From an uncultured Prevotellaceae bacterium (GTDB lineage: Bacteria > Bacteroidota > Bacteroidia > Bacteroidales > Bacteroidaceae): a DNA stretch of 64,000 bases. The notes under the pieces were generated by a model. The model saw nothing but the letters and a program-made list of their open reading frames with translations, searched no databases and was not told the origin of the DNA. Location of the stretch: the NCBI GenBank assembly GCA_902801375.1, contig CADCIB010000004.1:87864-151863 (forward strand). The letters are read 5' to 3'. The translations under genes were made by a program, and so were the position numbers. Within the stretch, counting starts at the first letter, position 1; each line of letters begins with the position of its first letter. This document shows, piece by piece, positions 17,664 through 26,329 of the stretch.

Positions 17664-17792
17664 ATAGGAGCATAAATATGATCTTAGGCATGTATAGAGA
17701 TTAACTTAGGTAAGCATAGAGATTATCTTAGGCATGCATAGAGATGATTTGTGACGTTCATGGAGATTATCAATCGCAGGCATACAGATTAT
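17664..17792. repeat. 22-bp imperfect tandem array A
   Basis: Three well-matched copies at 17683-17704, 17705-17726 and 17727-17748 share the core CTTAGGCATGCATAGAGATT with a period of exactly 22 bp. Degenerate copies flank them (about 17664-17682, 17751-17770 and 17771-17792). It lies between the divergent serpin and 17992 lipoprotein genes. Unit sequence differs from arrays B and C. Confidence 0.75.
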
Positions 17793-17838
17793 CAATGACA
17801 AGCTCGCCGCTGTATGCATCATGTTTTGCGGAAAAAAC

Positions 17839-17869
17839 TTGCGTATGTCAGATGTTATTTGTACCTTTG
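17839..17869 (+). promoter_or_regulatory. Bacteroidetes-type promoter of the 17992 lipoprotein gene
   Basis: TTG (17839-17841), 20 bp, TACCTTTG (17862-17869). The roughly 115-nt leader contains GGCG-GAAA-CGCC (17906-17917), a GNRA-capped hairpin, and then a GC-rich stretch at 17919-17943. Confidence 0.75.
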
Positions 17870-17991
17870 CACCAACGAACGAATAAGAGCTGGTCTTTAT
17901 TTTCAGGCGGAAACGCCGCTCCGCCCCTGCGGCGGGGAGGGAGAGGCTACGCTTTGTATATAATTGCCTAAAAAGAAAGGAATAATATCGG

Positions 17992-18393
17992 ATGAAGAAG
18001 TCTTTGTTGATTTGTGCGATGGTCGGGTTGTCGCTGACCGCCTGCCACGAGAGTTTGGAGGACAGGGCTGAGCGCGAGTGCAAGGAGCAGACAGAGAAGT
18101 ATTGTCCTGTGCCCGTGACGGAGTATGTGATTTCAGACAGTATGGTGTTTGAGCGTGCCACCCACACGTTCCACTACTACTATTCGTTGCGTGGCATTGC
18201 CGACACTACGGCGCTGCCCGCCGAAGAAGCGCGAAAGGAGATGCTGGAGGGGCTGCGCAACTCTACGCAGCTGAATGTCTACAAGGAGGCTGGCTACAAC
18301 TTCCATTACACCTATTTCTCGACGAAGCACCCCGGGCAGAAGATTGTGGACATCAAATTCACTCCGAAAGACTATGCCCAAAACGCGAAGTAG
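17992..18393 (+). CDS. Small lipoprotein, function unknown
   Basis: The 133-residue protein has a standard lipoprotein signal, MKKSLLICAMVGLSLTAC, with the lipidated Cys at position 18. The mature part starts with a charged, Cys-containing helix (ECKEQTEKYC) and continues with strands such as THTFHYYYSLRG and YNFHYTYFS. It ends with DIKFTPKDYAQ. I do not recognise a named family. A well-formed promoter (17839-17869) and a strong terminator (18449-18501) bracket it as a single-gene unit. The leader contains a GC-rich hairpin-forming stretch that could affect translation. Confidence 0.82.
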   Translation: MKKSLLICAMVGLSLTACHESLEDRAERECKEQTEKYCPVPVTEYVISDSMVFERATHTFHYYYSLRGIADTTALPAEEARKEMLEGLRNSTQLNVYKEAGYNFHYTYFSTKHPGQKIVDIKFTPKDYAQNAK

Positions 18394-18448
18394 GAGGTAG
18401 GCCTACCGCGGGGCGCTGCCTGGGTAGGTGTTCGTGAAGCTACAAAAA

Positions 18449-18501
18449 CAGACGCTGGCCGTTGCCTTACTGAAAATCCGTTAGGCGACGACCAGCGTCT
18501 G
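18449..18501. terminator. Long hairpin between convergent genes
   Basis: CAGACGCTGG (18449-18458) pairs perfectly with CCAGCGTCTG (18492-18501), and the stem extends inward with a few mismatches. There is no long T run on either side, but its place between two converging genes fits a bidirectional terminator. Confidence 0.72.
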
Positions 18502-18531
18502 AATTGTGGTTTCGTATTGATTCTTCTGTTA

Positions 18532-18789
18532 TCAGGACTGAATGGTGTCCAGCGCGCGGCAGAATTGGTCGGGGCAGCTTGTCGCTTTATAGCCGCAGCG
18601 AATGCCGTTGAGGCGGCTCTTCACCTCATCGGGCTTCATGCCGCGCACCAATTGGCTGATTCCCTGCAGGTTGCCGTTGCAGCCGCCGAGGAATTGCACG
18701 TTCTGGATGCGCCCTTCGTCGTCGATGTCGAAATCTATCTGTTGCGAACAGGTCCCGACGGGCTGATACGTGTAATGCTTCATGTACAA
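18532..18789 (-). CDS. TSCPD domain protein (TIGR03905 type)
   Basis: The 85-residue protein (or 83 from ATG 18783) carries the family hallmarks CSQQIDFDIDD, FLGGCNGNLQGIS and the C-terminal TSCPDQFCRAL. The TSCPD motif also occurs near the C-terminus of vitamin-B12-dependent ribonucleotide reductases, where cysteines take part in redox or metal chemistry. The stand-alone protein has no assigned role. Conserved cysteines lie at CSQQ, GGCNG, RCGY, TSCPD and FCRA. It is the last gene in the pheT-yebC block, 42 bp after yebC. The gap between them contains two near-copies of AACCGTTA(A/G)ACAATAA. Confidence 0.88.
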   Translation of the reverse strand: MYMKHYTYQPVGTCSQQIDFDIDDEGRIQNVQFLGGCNGNLQGISQLVRGMKPDEVKSRLNGIRCGYKATSCPDQFCRALDTIQS

Positions 18790-18790
18790 T

Positions 18791-18831
18791 AACCGTTAAA
18801 CAATAAACGATAACCGTTAGACAATAACTGG
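18791..18831. repeat. Short direct repeat (2 x 21 bp)
   Basis: AACCGTTAAACAATAAACGAT is followed directly by a copy starting AACCGTTAGACAATAACTGG. It is probably slippage in the gap between yebC and the TSCPD gene. Confidence 0.5.
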
Positions 18832-19560
18832 TTATTCCTCGGGCTTCATGTTGGTGTAGACGGTCTGAACGTCGTCGAAGTCCTCAAGGCGTTCCACCAT
18901 CTTGTCGATAGTCTCGCGTTGTTCGGCGGTGACGTCTTTCAGGTCATTTGGAATGCGTGTGAACTCTGCGCCAGTCACCTCGAATCCGTTTTCCTCCAGG
19001 TGTTTCTGAATGGCGCTGAAGCTCGACGGGTCGCCGTAGATGGTGATGCTGTCTTCTTCCTCGTCAACGTCGTACTCGTCTTCCACGTTGTAGTCGATCA
19101 GGTCGAGGATGAGTTCGTCCATGTCGATGCCATCCTTACGCTTGAAGGTGAACACAGCCTTGTGGTCGAAAAGGAAAGCGAGGCTTCCCTGAGTGCCGAG
19201 GTTGCCGTTGAACTTGTTGAATACGGAGCGGACGTCGCCTACAGTGCGTGTGGTGTTGTCGGTAAGTGTCTCCACGAAGATGGCGATGCCATGAGGTCCG
19301 TAGCCCTCGTAGTTCACTTCTTTGTAGTCGCTTTGGTCCTTGCCCATAGCGTTCTTGATGGCACGCTCGATGTTGTCCTTCGGCATGTTCTCGCGCTTGG
19401 CGTTGGCAATGATGGCGCGCAGGGCGGGGTTCATGTCTGGGTCAGGACCGCCTGCCTTCACGGCAATGGCGATTTGCTTACCAATCTTTGTGAATGTCTT
19501 GGCCATGTGGCCCCATCTCTTCAGTTTCGCAGCTTTGCGATATTCAAATGCTCTTCCCAT
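18832..19560 (-). CDS. yebC: YebC/PmpR family protein
   Basis: The 242-residue protein begins MGRAFEYRKAAKLKRWGHMAK and contains GPDPDMNPALRAIIANAK, NMPKDNIERAIKNAMG and YEGYGPHGIAIFVE, all diagnostic of YebC. Length is normal. Members are described as DNA-binding regulators in some bacteria and, more recently, as ribosome-associated factors that ease translation of proline stretches. Which role applies here cannot be told from sequence. It lies 68 bp downstream of pheT and 42 bp upstream of the TSCPD gene, so the three are likely read from the pheT promoter. Confidence 0.94.
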   Translation of the reverse strand: MGRAFEYRKAAKLKRWGHMAKTFTKIGKQIAIAVKAGGPDPDMNPALRAIIANAKRENMPKDNIERAIKNAMGKDQSDYKEVNYEGYGPHGIAIFVETLTDNTTRTVGDVRSVFNKFNGNLGTQGSLAFLFDHKAVFTFKRKDGIDMDELILDLIDYNVEDEYDVDEEEDSITIYGDPSSFSAIQKHLEENGFEVTGAEFTRIPNDLKDVTAEQRETIDKMVERLEDFDDVQTVYTNMKPEE

Positions 19561-19628
19561 TGTTGTAGAATTTTTATTTCGTTATTCGTTATGTCGATTT
19601 TGATGTAAATCCCTATTCTTTGCTATTG

Positions 19629-22076
19629 TTATCTGAGTTCAGCGTTGAGCTGCTTCTTCAGGTTGGTGATGATTTTCTGCATGATAGCCTCGATCTGTTT
19701 GTCGTTGAGGGTGCGCTGCTCGTCCTGAAGAATGAAGTTGACGGCATACGACTTCTTGCCAGCGGGCAGGTTCTTTCCTTCGTAGACGTCGAAGAGCTCC
19801 ACGCTCTTGAGCAGTTTTCGCTCACTCTGATAGGCCACCATTTCCACTTGTGCGAACTCCACGCTCTTGTCGAGTAGCAAGGCCAGGTCGCGGCTCACGG
19901 CCGGATACTTGCTGATTTCGTGGTAGAGCACTTGGTTCTTGCGTACCGCCTTCATCAGCGCTGACCAGTTGAGTTCAGCGAAATACACTTCGTTGGCGAT
20001 GCCAAACTTCTTCTGCAGCTCGTGGCTGACGATGCCGAGTTCGGCCAGGAGCTTGCCACCACGGTTCTCGATGGCCATAGCCTGGGAGAACATGGGATTT
20101 TTGCTCTCCTTGAACACAATGCTTCCAAACGGCAGTCCGATGCGGCGCAACACGTTCATCACGTAGGCCTTCAGTTCGTAGAAGGTGCTTTGCTCGTCGG
20201 CATGTGCCCATGAACCTTCCACGCGCTTGCCTGTCACCCAGAGTCCCAGGTGGTTTTCTTCCTTGTAGGCATTCATCGGATTCTCTGGGTCGGCCTTCTG
20301 CTCGTCGTGCAGATAGATGTTTCCGAACTCGAAGAAGCGCAGGTTGGCGTTCTTGCGGTTGGCATTGTAGGCGATGCTTTCCAGTCCGCCATAGAGCAGG
20401 GTCATGCGCATGACACCAAGGTCTGACGAGAGCGGGTTGAAGATGCGCACCATATCCTGTTGGTCGTCGTAATACGACGACTTGGTGAGCGAGTTGTTCA
20501 GTATCTCGTTGAAGCCGCAACCCACGAGCTGTTCGGCCACGAGATTCTCCATTTGATGCTTGATGTCTTCCTCTCCTTTCACCACGAGCGACGACTTCAG
20601 CTGTGTGGGAATCTCTACATTATTATATCCGTACACGCGAAGGATGTCTTCCACCACGTCGCAGGGGCGTTGAACGTCCACGCGGTAGGCAGGCACCATG
20701 AGCTTCAACCCGTCCTCACACTCTTCTACGATGCGCATTTCCAGCGAGCTGACGATGCTCTTGATGGTCTCCACGGGTATCTCTTTGCCCACGAGCTGAT
20801 GAACGTAGTTGTAGCTGAGGTCCACCTCGAAGTCGTTGATGGGCTCAGGATATACATCGTTTATCTGCATGCTCACCTTTCCGCCGGCCAGTTGCTGGCA
20901 GAGAATAGCGGCCTGCTTCAGGGCATAGATGGTCATGTTGGGGTCGACGCCGCGCTCAAAGCGGAACGAGGCATCGGTACTCAGTCCGTGGCGGCGTGCG
21001 CTCTTGCGAATCCATGTGGGGTGGAAGTAGGCACTTTCCAGGACAACGCTGTGTGTCGTGTCGTAGGTACCGCTGCCTTTTCCGCCAAACACACCGGCGA
21101 TGCACATCGGCTCTTCTGCGTTGCAGATGGCCAGGTCGCGTTCGGAGAGTTTGTGCTCTACGCCGTCGAGAGTCACGAAAGGCGTGCCCTCGGGCAAGGT
21201 CTTGACCACGATTTTGTGGCCAGTCACCATATCGGCATCGAAGCAATGGAGCGGCTGGCCATAGGCCATCATCACGTAGTTGGTGATGTCCACAATGTTG
21301 TTGATGGGTCGCAGGCCGATGGTGTTGAGCTTGTTCTTCAGCCAGTCGGGGCTTTCCTTCACCTCGCAATTGGTGATGCTCACACAGGCATAGCGCTTGC
21401 ACGCCTCTTGATTCACAATCTCCACATCTATATTGAGGTCTTCATTGTCTACATGGAACTCATCGCACGATGGACGGTGAAGGCTTGTCTCATAGCCGTT
21501 CTGCTTGAGCCAGGCATAGAGGTCGCGGGCCACACCCCAATGCGAGAGGGCATCGGCGCGGTTGGCCGTGATGTCCACCTCGATGAGCCAGTCGCTTTCC
21601 AAATGGAAAAACTCTGCGGCAGGCTGTCCTACCTTGGCGTCTTCGGGTAGCACCATGATGCCCTCGTGGCTCGTTCCGATGCCAATCTCGTCTTCAGCGC
21701 AGATCATGCCGCACGAGTCGACACCACGCAGCTTCGACTTCTTGATTTGGAACTCCTTGTCGCCGTCGTAGAGCGTGCAGCCAAGGTCGGCCACAATCAC
21801 CTTCTGACCAGCGGCCACGTTGGGCGCGCCGCACACTATTTGCGACGGTTCCTCACGTCCCAGGTCAACGGTCGTCACATGCAGGTGGTCGCTGTTGGGG
21901 TGCATCTCACATGTCAGCACCTTTCCCACATAGAGTCCTTTCAGACCGCCACGGATGCTTTGCACTTCTTCTAACGCGTCGACTTCCAGTCCCTCCGATG
22001 TGAGGGCGTCGCACACCTGCTGGGGTGTCAGGTCGAAGTCAACATACTCTTTTAGCCACTTATAAGAGATATTCAT
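19629..22076 (-). CDS. pheT: Phenylalanyl-tRNA synthetase beta subunit
   Basis: The 815-residue protein starts MNISYKWLKEYVDFDLTP and shows the full bacterial PheT order. The N-terminal EMAP/tRNA-binding OB domain comes first (about 40-150, CGAPNVAAGQKVIVADLG), then the B3/B4 editing domain (about 210-400, RFERGVDPN), the B5 domain (about 410-480), a catalytic-core-like domain, and a C-terminal FDX-ACB anticodon-binding fold (about 720-815, ISKYPAVSRDLALLLD). It pairs with PheS to charge tRNA-Phe; pheS is not in the window. A promoter lies at 22183-22214 with a leader of about 100 nt that can form a GCATTCT/AGAATGATGC hairpin. A tRNA-Phe gene sits directly upstream on the same strand, separated by its own terminator. 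Confidence 0.96.
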   Translation of the reverse strand: MNISYKWLKEYVDFDLTPQQVCDALTSEGLEVDALEEVQSIRGGLKGLYVGKVLTCEMHPNSDHLHVTTVDLGREEPSQIVCGAPNVAAGQKVIVADLGCTLYDGDKEFQIKKSKLRGVDSCGMICAEDEIGIGTSHEGIMVLPEDAKVGQPAAEFFHLESDWLIEVDITANRADALSHWGVARDLYAWLKQNGYETSLHRPSCDEFHVDNEDLNIDVEIVNQEACKRYACVSITNCEVKESPDWLKNKLNTIGLRPINNIVDITNYVMMAYGQPLHCFDADMVTGHKIVVKTLPEGTPFVTLDGVEHKLSERDLAICNAEEPMCIAGVFGGKGSGTYDTTHSVVLESAYFHPTWIRKSARRHGLSTDASFRFERGVDPNMTIYALKQAAILCQQLAGGKVSMQINDVYPEPINDFEVDLSYNYVHQLVGKEIPVETIKSIVSSLEMRIVEECEDGLKLMVPAYRVDVQRPCDVVEDILRVYGYNNVEIPTQLKSSLVVKGEEDIKHQMENLVAEQLVGCGFNEILNNSLTKSSYYDDQQDMVRIFNPLSSDLGVMRMTLLYGGLESIAYNANRKNANLRFFEFGNIYLHDEQKADPENPMNAYKEENHLGLWVTGKRVEGSWAHADEQSTFYELKAYVMNVLRRIGLPFGSIVFKESKNPMFSQAMAIENRGGKLLAELGIVSHELQKKFGIANEVYFAELNWSALMKAVRKNQVLYHEISKYPAVSRDLALLLDKSVEFAQVEMVAYQSERKLLKSVELFDVYEGKNLPAGKKSYAVNFILQDEQRTLNDKQIEAIMQKIITNLKKQLNAELR

Positions 22077-22182
22077 TGATTTACAGTTTATTCTGATTAT
22101 AATTGATTGCGATTCTGGTCATGATGCAGTCATTTGCATTGTGCATTCTGCATGAAGAATGATGCATTATAAAATGCGGCTG

Positions 22183-22214
22183 CAAAATTACAAAAAAATC
22201 ATTATCCCCACAAA
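22183..22214 (-). promoter_or_regulatory. Bacteroidetes-type promoter of pheT
   Basis: Minus-strand TTTG (22214-22211), 20 bp, TAATTTTG (22190-22183). It drives pheT and probably yebC and the TSCPD gene. Confidence 0.75.
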
Positions 22215-22299
22215 CATTCAAGAATATTTCTGCTTTCACAATGTGAAAACTTTTGAAAATCGCATTCATCTATGATGCTTTTGTGTTGTATGAATGTAC

Positions 22300-22339
22300 A
22301 AAAAAAAAGGAAGCCCGGCTCCACGAGGGAAAACCGGGC
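22300..22339 (-). terminator. Rho-independent terminator of tRNA-Phe
   Basis: Minus-strand GCCCGG (22339-22334) pairs with CCGGGC (22318-22313), extended by partial pairing inside. It is followed by TTCCTTTTTTTT. Confidence 0.82.
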
Positions 22340-22353
22340 AATGAAAGGAGGAG

Positions 22354-22426
<73 letters not shown>

Positions 22427-22458
22427 ATTTCGGTTGTGCTTCCTTTCTTAAGCGGGTG

Positions 22459-22489
22459 CAAAGGTAAGTAGTTTTTCTGAATGCACCAA
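22459..22489 (-). promoter_or_regulatory. Bacteroidetes-type promoter of tRNA-Phe
   Basis: Minus-strand TTG (22489-22487), 20 bp, TACCTTTG (22466-22459). Spacer and flanks nearly match the tRNA-Pro promoter at 646-676. Confidence 0.82.
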
Positions 22490-22588
22490 ATTTTTTTCCA
22501 ACTTTTTTCAAAAAACACCTCATTTTCTTCAAATAAAGCTTTTTCTTGACGCTTTTTTGTCAGAAATGCATGGAAAAACTACTTACCT
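22462..22588. repeat. 16-bp perfect inverted repeat flanking about 95 bp
   Basis: AGGTAAGTAGTTTTTC (22462-22477) recurs inverted as GAAAAACTACTTACCT (22573-22588), with further matching TGCA just inside both arms. The left arm is the core of the tRNA-Phe promoter, so the right arm is an inverted partial copy in front of the 3' end of the epimerase gene. Confidence 0.75.
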
Positions 22589-22654
22589 ATTTGTTGCTTT
22601 TCCCTGGCGGTGAAACCCATTTGAGGGTCGTTTGCCAGTGGTAGATGTAGGGGA

Positions 22655-23827
22655 TTATTCTTTTACGACGCCAAACTTGTAGATGCAATGTGACGTGTAG
22701 CGCTGTCCGGGCTTAAGCAGAGCGCTGGGCCACTCAGGCTTGTTCGGCGTGTCGGGGTATTTCTGCGTTTCGAGGCAGATGGCGGCATGCTTCTCATATT
22801 TGATGCCTTTCTTGCCCGTCACGCTGCCATCGAGGAAATTGCCGGTGTAGATCTGGATGCCGGGCTCGTTGGTGTAGACCTCCAGCATGATGCCCGTCAG
22901 GGGAGAGTAGACGCTGGCTGCCAGCTGCTTGTCGTTGCCCTTGCCGTCGTGGTAGCTTTCCAGGCACCAATTGTGGTCTATGCCGTTGCCATTCTTGATG
23001 GCGGGGATGGAGAAGTCGTTCACCACCTTGCCAATCTCCGTGGGTTGCAGGAAACTCATCGGCGTGTCCTTCACCCATTCCTTTTGTCCCGTTGTCATGA
23101 AGGTGGCATCGGTTGGTGTGTAGTAATAGGCGTTCAAGTAGAGCTGATGATTCTCAATGTTCTTCGTCGGATCGCCGTTCAGGTTGAAGTAAGAGTGGTT
23201 GGTCATGTTCAGCACCGTTGGCTTGTCAGTCTCGCCGAAGTAGCTGATGTCAAGGCTATTGTCGTGTTTCACCACATACGTCACCGTGACTTTCACCGTT
23301 CCGGGGAAGCCGTTGTCGCCATCGGGCGAGACAAGGGTGAGCATCAGCGTTGAGTCGTTCTCTTGTACGCCGTCGTACACTTGATACTGCCATCCGCTGG
23401 GACCGCCGTGCAGGCAATGGCCGAAGTTGTTGCGAGGCAGCTGATACTCCACGCCGTCGATTTTAATCTTGCCGTCCTTGATGCGGTTGGCATAGCGTCC
23501 GATGCTGGCACCAAAGTCGCTGGGCGAGTTCACCGTGTCGGCATATTGTCGGATGTTGTCGAACCCCAGCACCACGTCGGTGAGCTGAGCGTTCTTGTCG
23601 GGCACCATCAGCGACACCACGCGACCGCCGAAGTTGGTAATGCACACCTCCATGCCGTTATGGTTTTTCAGGGTGAAGAGTTTCACGGGCTTCTCGTTAA
23701 TCACGGTGTCGAAGGCAGCAGGATTGAGGCCCGATGCCGTCAGTTGGGGTTCACTTGTGCCTGTGCAGGCCGTGCAGAGAATGGCTGCCATTCCTGCCGC
23801 GAAGATGTTTTTTCTGAAATTATGCAT
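22655..23827 (-). CDS. galM: Aldose 1-epimerase (galactose mutarotase), predicted lipoprotein
   Basis: The 390-residue protein begins with a lipoprotein-like signal (MHNFRKNIFAAGMAAILCTACTG, Cys21). It continues with galactose-mutarotase motifs: NFGGRVVSLMVPD, GASIGRYANRIKDGKI, NMTNHSYFNLNGD (catalytic His of the NHxYFNL motif) and the C-terminal CLETQKYPDTPN (catalytic Glu). The enzyme interconverts alpha and beta anomers of galactose or glucose. A secreted, lipid-anchored form suggests action on sugars released outside the cytoplasm, as is common in Bacteroides and Prevotella. It is monocistronic, and only an imperfect -7 (TAATTTTA near 23890) is visible upstream. Confidence 0.92.
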   Translation of the reverse strand: MHNFRKNIFAAGMAAILCTACTGTSEPQLTASGLNPAAFDTVINEKPVKLFTLKNHNGMEVCITNFGGRVVSLMVPDKNAQLTDVVLGFDNIRQYADTVNSPSDFGASIGRYANRIKDGKIKIDGVEYQLPRNNFGHCLHGGPSGWQYQVYDGVQENDSTLMLTLVSPDGDNGFPGTVKVTVTYVVKHDNSLDISYFGETDKPTVLNMTNHSYFNLNGDPTKNIENHQLYLNAYYYTPTDATFMTTGQKEWVKDTPMSFLQPTEIGKVVNDFSIPAIKNGNGIDHNWCLESYHDGKGNDKQLAASVYSPLTGIMLEVYTNEPGIQIYTGNFLDGSVTGKKGIKYEKHAAICLETQKYPDTPNKPEWPSALLKPGQRYTSHCIYKFGVVKE

Positions 23828-24020
23828 AATTGTTTTTATGATGATGTGTCAAATTGCTCTCTTAGCTCAGAATATTGATTTCGGGTGTAAAATTACAACA
23901 AATATTCCTAATCGGCAATAGATATACGAAAGTTTTAACGATTTTCAAGTATTCAGTCTGTGCCAAATATCGTTGCTTCAAGTGAAAATGAATGAAATTT
24001 GCTCACTTTTTGCGAAATTG

Positions 24021-24052
24021 TTTGGATAAGTCAAAGAATTGCACTACCTTTG
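24021..24052 (+). promoter_or_regulatory. Bacteroidetes-type promoter of the ior operon
   Basis: TTTG (24021-24024), 20 bp, TACCTTTG (24045-24052), followed by a leader of about 75 nt. The divergent gap 23828-24132 otherwise holds AT-rich sequence with no other recognised element. Confidence 0.8.
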
Positions 24053-24132
24053 CACGGTGCATAAAAAGGCACATCTCATGCGTATGTGTTAGTCAATACA
24101 TTGTTTATATAATACCATAAAAGATTCAATCT

Positions 24133-25743
24133 ATGAAGAAACTATTGTTAGGAGACGAGGCTATTGCCCAAGGAGCCATCGATGCCGGCTTGAGCGGTGT
24201 CTATGCCTATCCGGGTACGCCCTCGACGGAAATCACGGAGTACATCCAGAACTCAAAGCAAGCAGCTGAACGCGGCATTCACCGCAAGTGGAGCACCAAC
24301 GAGAAGACGGCCATGGAAGCTGCCCTCGGTATGTCGTTCATGGGCAAGCGCGCCCTGGTGTGCATGAAGCACGTGGGCATGAACGTTTGCGCCGATCCCT
24401 TTGTCAATAGCGGCATGACAGGTGCCAACGGTGGTATCGTGGTGCTCGCCGCCGACGACCCCTCCATGCACTCGTCGCAAGACGAGCAAGACTCGCGCTT
24501 CTATGGCAAGTTTGCCATGATTCCCACGTTTGAACCCAGCTCGCAACAGGAGGCTTACGACATGATGGCCTACGCGTTCGACTATTCAGAGCGTGTTGGT
24601 CTGCCCGTGTTGATGCGTGTCACCACCCGCATGGCCCATAGCCGCGCCGTGGTGGAGATTACGGATACGCCGCGTCCGCAAAACGAGTTGAACTACAAGG
24701 CAGAGTCAAAGAATTGGGTGCTGTTGCCCGCCAATGCCCGCAAGCGCAACGATATCGTCACTGCTCAGCAAGCCGCTTTGGAGAAGGATGCCCTGGAGAG
24801 TGAGTATAACAAGTATACCGACGCTCAGGACCATACCTTGGGTATCATTGCCAGCGGAATCGCCTACAACTACCTCATGGAATGCTATCCCAATGGTTGC
24901 CCCTTCCCCGTGCTGAAGATTTCTCAGTATCCGTTGCCGAAGGAAATGGTGCGCCGCATGACCGATGAGTGCGACAAGGTGCTGGTCATCGAAGAAGGAC
25001 AGCCCGTCATCGAAGAGCAGTTGCGTGGTATCATGCCGGGCAACGCCGTGATTCAGGGTCGTCTGACGGGTGAGCTGCCCCGCACGGGCGAGTTGAACCC
25101 CGACCTGGTGCGCAAGGCTTTGGGTATGCCTGTCAACGAGAACTATGCTCCTTGCGAGGACATCGTTCCGCGTCCGCCAGCACTCTGCCAGGGGTGTGGC
25201 CATCGCGACGTGTACACCGCTCTGAACGAGGTGCTCCGCGAGTATGAGAATCCACGCGTATTCGGCGACATCGGTTGCTACACGCTGGGCTTCCTTCCCC
25301 CGTTCCACGCCATCCATTCGTGTGTCGACATGGGCGCCAGCATCACGATGGCCAAGGGTGCTGCCGATGCTGGTCAATGGCCTTCGGTAGCTATCATCGG
25401 CGACTCCACCTTCACCCATAGCGGTATGACGGGTCTGCTCGATGCCATCAACGAAAATTCCGACATCGTGGTCATCATCAGCGACAACCTTACCACAGGT
25501 ATGACCGGCGGTCAGGACTCTGCCGGTACGAACAAGTTCGAGGCCATCTGCCGCGGCTTGGGACTCGACAATGAGCACCTGAAAGTGGTGGTTCCCCTGC
25601 CGAAGAACATGCCGGAGATCACCAAGGTCATCCGCGACGAGATCAACTACCACGGCGTATCAGTCATCATTCCGCGTCGTGAGTGCATGCAGACACTTCA
25701 AAGACATCTTAAACAAAAGAAAGCACAGGAGGCAAAAAAATGA
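24133..25743 (+). CDS. iorA: Indolepyruvate:ferredoxin oxidoreductase, alpha subunit
   Basis: The 536-residue protein has the IorA layout. An N-terminal pyruvate-oxidoreductase-type domain (LLGDEAIAQGAIDAGLSGVYAYPGTPSTEI in parts) and a central linking domain precede a thiamine-diphosphate-binding domain (about 345-500: PALCQGCGHRDV, then GDSTFTHSGMTGL and NDNLTTGMTGGQD-like SDNLTTGMTGG). The complex oxidatively decarboxylates aryl pyruvates to aryl-acetyl-CoA and reduces ferredoxin, or runs in reverse. Archaeal IorA usually ends with a two-cluster 4Fe-4S ferredoxin domain; here the chain stops after IPRRECMQTLQRHLKQKK with no CxxCxxC set. iorB overlaps by 4 bp (ATGA). Confidence 0.93.
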   Translation: MKKLLLGDEAIAQGAIDAGLSGVYAYPGTPSTEITEYIQNSKQAAERGIHRKWSTNEKTAMEAALGMSFMGKRALVCMKHVGMNVCADPFVNSGMTGANGGIVVLAADDPSMHSSQDEQDSRFYGKFAMIPTFEPSSQQEAYDMMAYAFDYSERVGLPVLMRVTTRMAHSRAVVEITDTPRPQNELNYKAESKNWVLLPANARKRNDIVTAQQAALEKDALESEYNKYTDAQDHTLGIIASGIAYNYLMECYPNGCPFPVLKISQYPLPKEMVRRMTDECDKVLVIEEGQPVIEEQLRGIMPGNAVIQGRLTGELPRTGELNPDLVRKALGMPVNENYAPCEDIVPRPPALCQGCGHRDVYTALNEVLREYENPRVFGDIGCYTLGFLPPFHAIHSCVDMGASITMAKGAADAGQWPSVAIIGDSTFTHSGMTGLLDAINENSDIVVIISDNLTTGMTGGQDSAGTNKFEAICRGLGLDNEHLKVVVPLPKNMPEITKVIRDEINYHGVSVIIPRRECMQTLQRHLKQKKAQEAKK

Positions 25744-26312
25744 AAACAGATATTATCCTTTGCGGTGTAGGAGGACAAGGCATCCTCTCTATCGCTACGA
25801 TCATTGGTGAGGCAGCTCTCAACGAGAACCTCTATATCAAGCAGGCTGAGGTTCATGGCATGTCTCAGCGTGGCGGTGATGTGCAATCGAATCTGCGCAT
25901 CTCGTCAGATCCCATCCATAGCGACCTCATTGGCAAAGGCCAGGCCGACGTGATTATCTCAATGGAGCCGATGGAAGCCCTGCGCTACCTGCCCTTCCTG
26001 AATGAGAACGGATGGATTATCACCTCGTCGACGCCGTTTGTCAACATCCCCAACTATCCCGATATGGAGGTGATCAAGGCCGACCTGGCTAAGGTGAAGA
26101 ACGTCATCGTCATCGACATCGAGCAGTTGGCCAAGGACAACGGCGTGCCCCGTTCGGCCAACGTCATCCTCCTGGGTGCTGCCCAGAAGGCTCTCGGCAT
26201 TGAGTACGACAAGCTCGAGGCTGCCATCCGCCGCGTCTTCGGACGTAAGGGCGAGGCCATCGTTGATGCCAATATCAAGGCATTGGCCATCGGTCGCGAG
26301 GCTCAGAAATAA
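25740..26312 (+). CDS. iorB: Indolepyruvate:ferredoxin oxidoreductase, beta subunit
   Basis: The 190-residue protein starts MKTDIILCGVGGQGILSIATI, the pyruvate:ferredoxin-oxidoreductase gamma-type fold with GVGGQG. It contains VHGMSQRGGDVQSNLRI and ISMEPMEALRYLPFL, typical of IorB. It forms the catalytic complex with IorA, whose stop codon its ATG overlaps by 4 bp, implying translational coupling. Length is normal. It is followed 17 bp later by an aminotransferase, which would supply or use the aryl pyruvate. Confidence 0.95.
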   Translation: MKTDIILCGVGGQGILSIATIIGEAALNENLYIKQAEVHGMSQRGGDVQSNLRISSDPIHSDLIGKGQADVIISMEPMEALRYLPFLNENGWIITSSTPFVNIPNYPDMEVIKADLAKVKNVIVIDIEQLAKDNGVPRSANVILLGAAQKALGIEYDKLEAAIRRVFGRKGEAIVDANIKALAIGREAQK

Positions 26313-26329
26313 TCATTAAAAGCGTTATC

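Noticed and set aside
17706-18167. Open frame of 153 codons on the minus strand
   Set aside because: It overlaps the promoter and 5' part of the 17992 lipoprotein gene and crosses array A; no family features.
20460-21650. Open frame of 396 codons on the plus strand
   Set aside because: It is antisense to pheT, which has full domain support.
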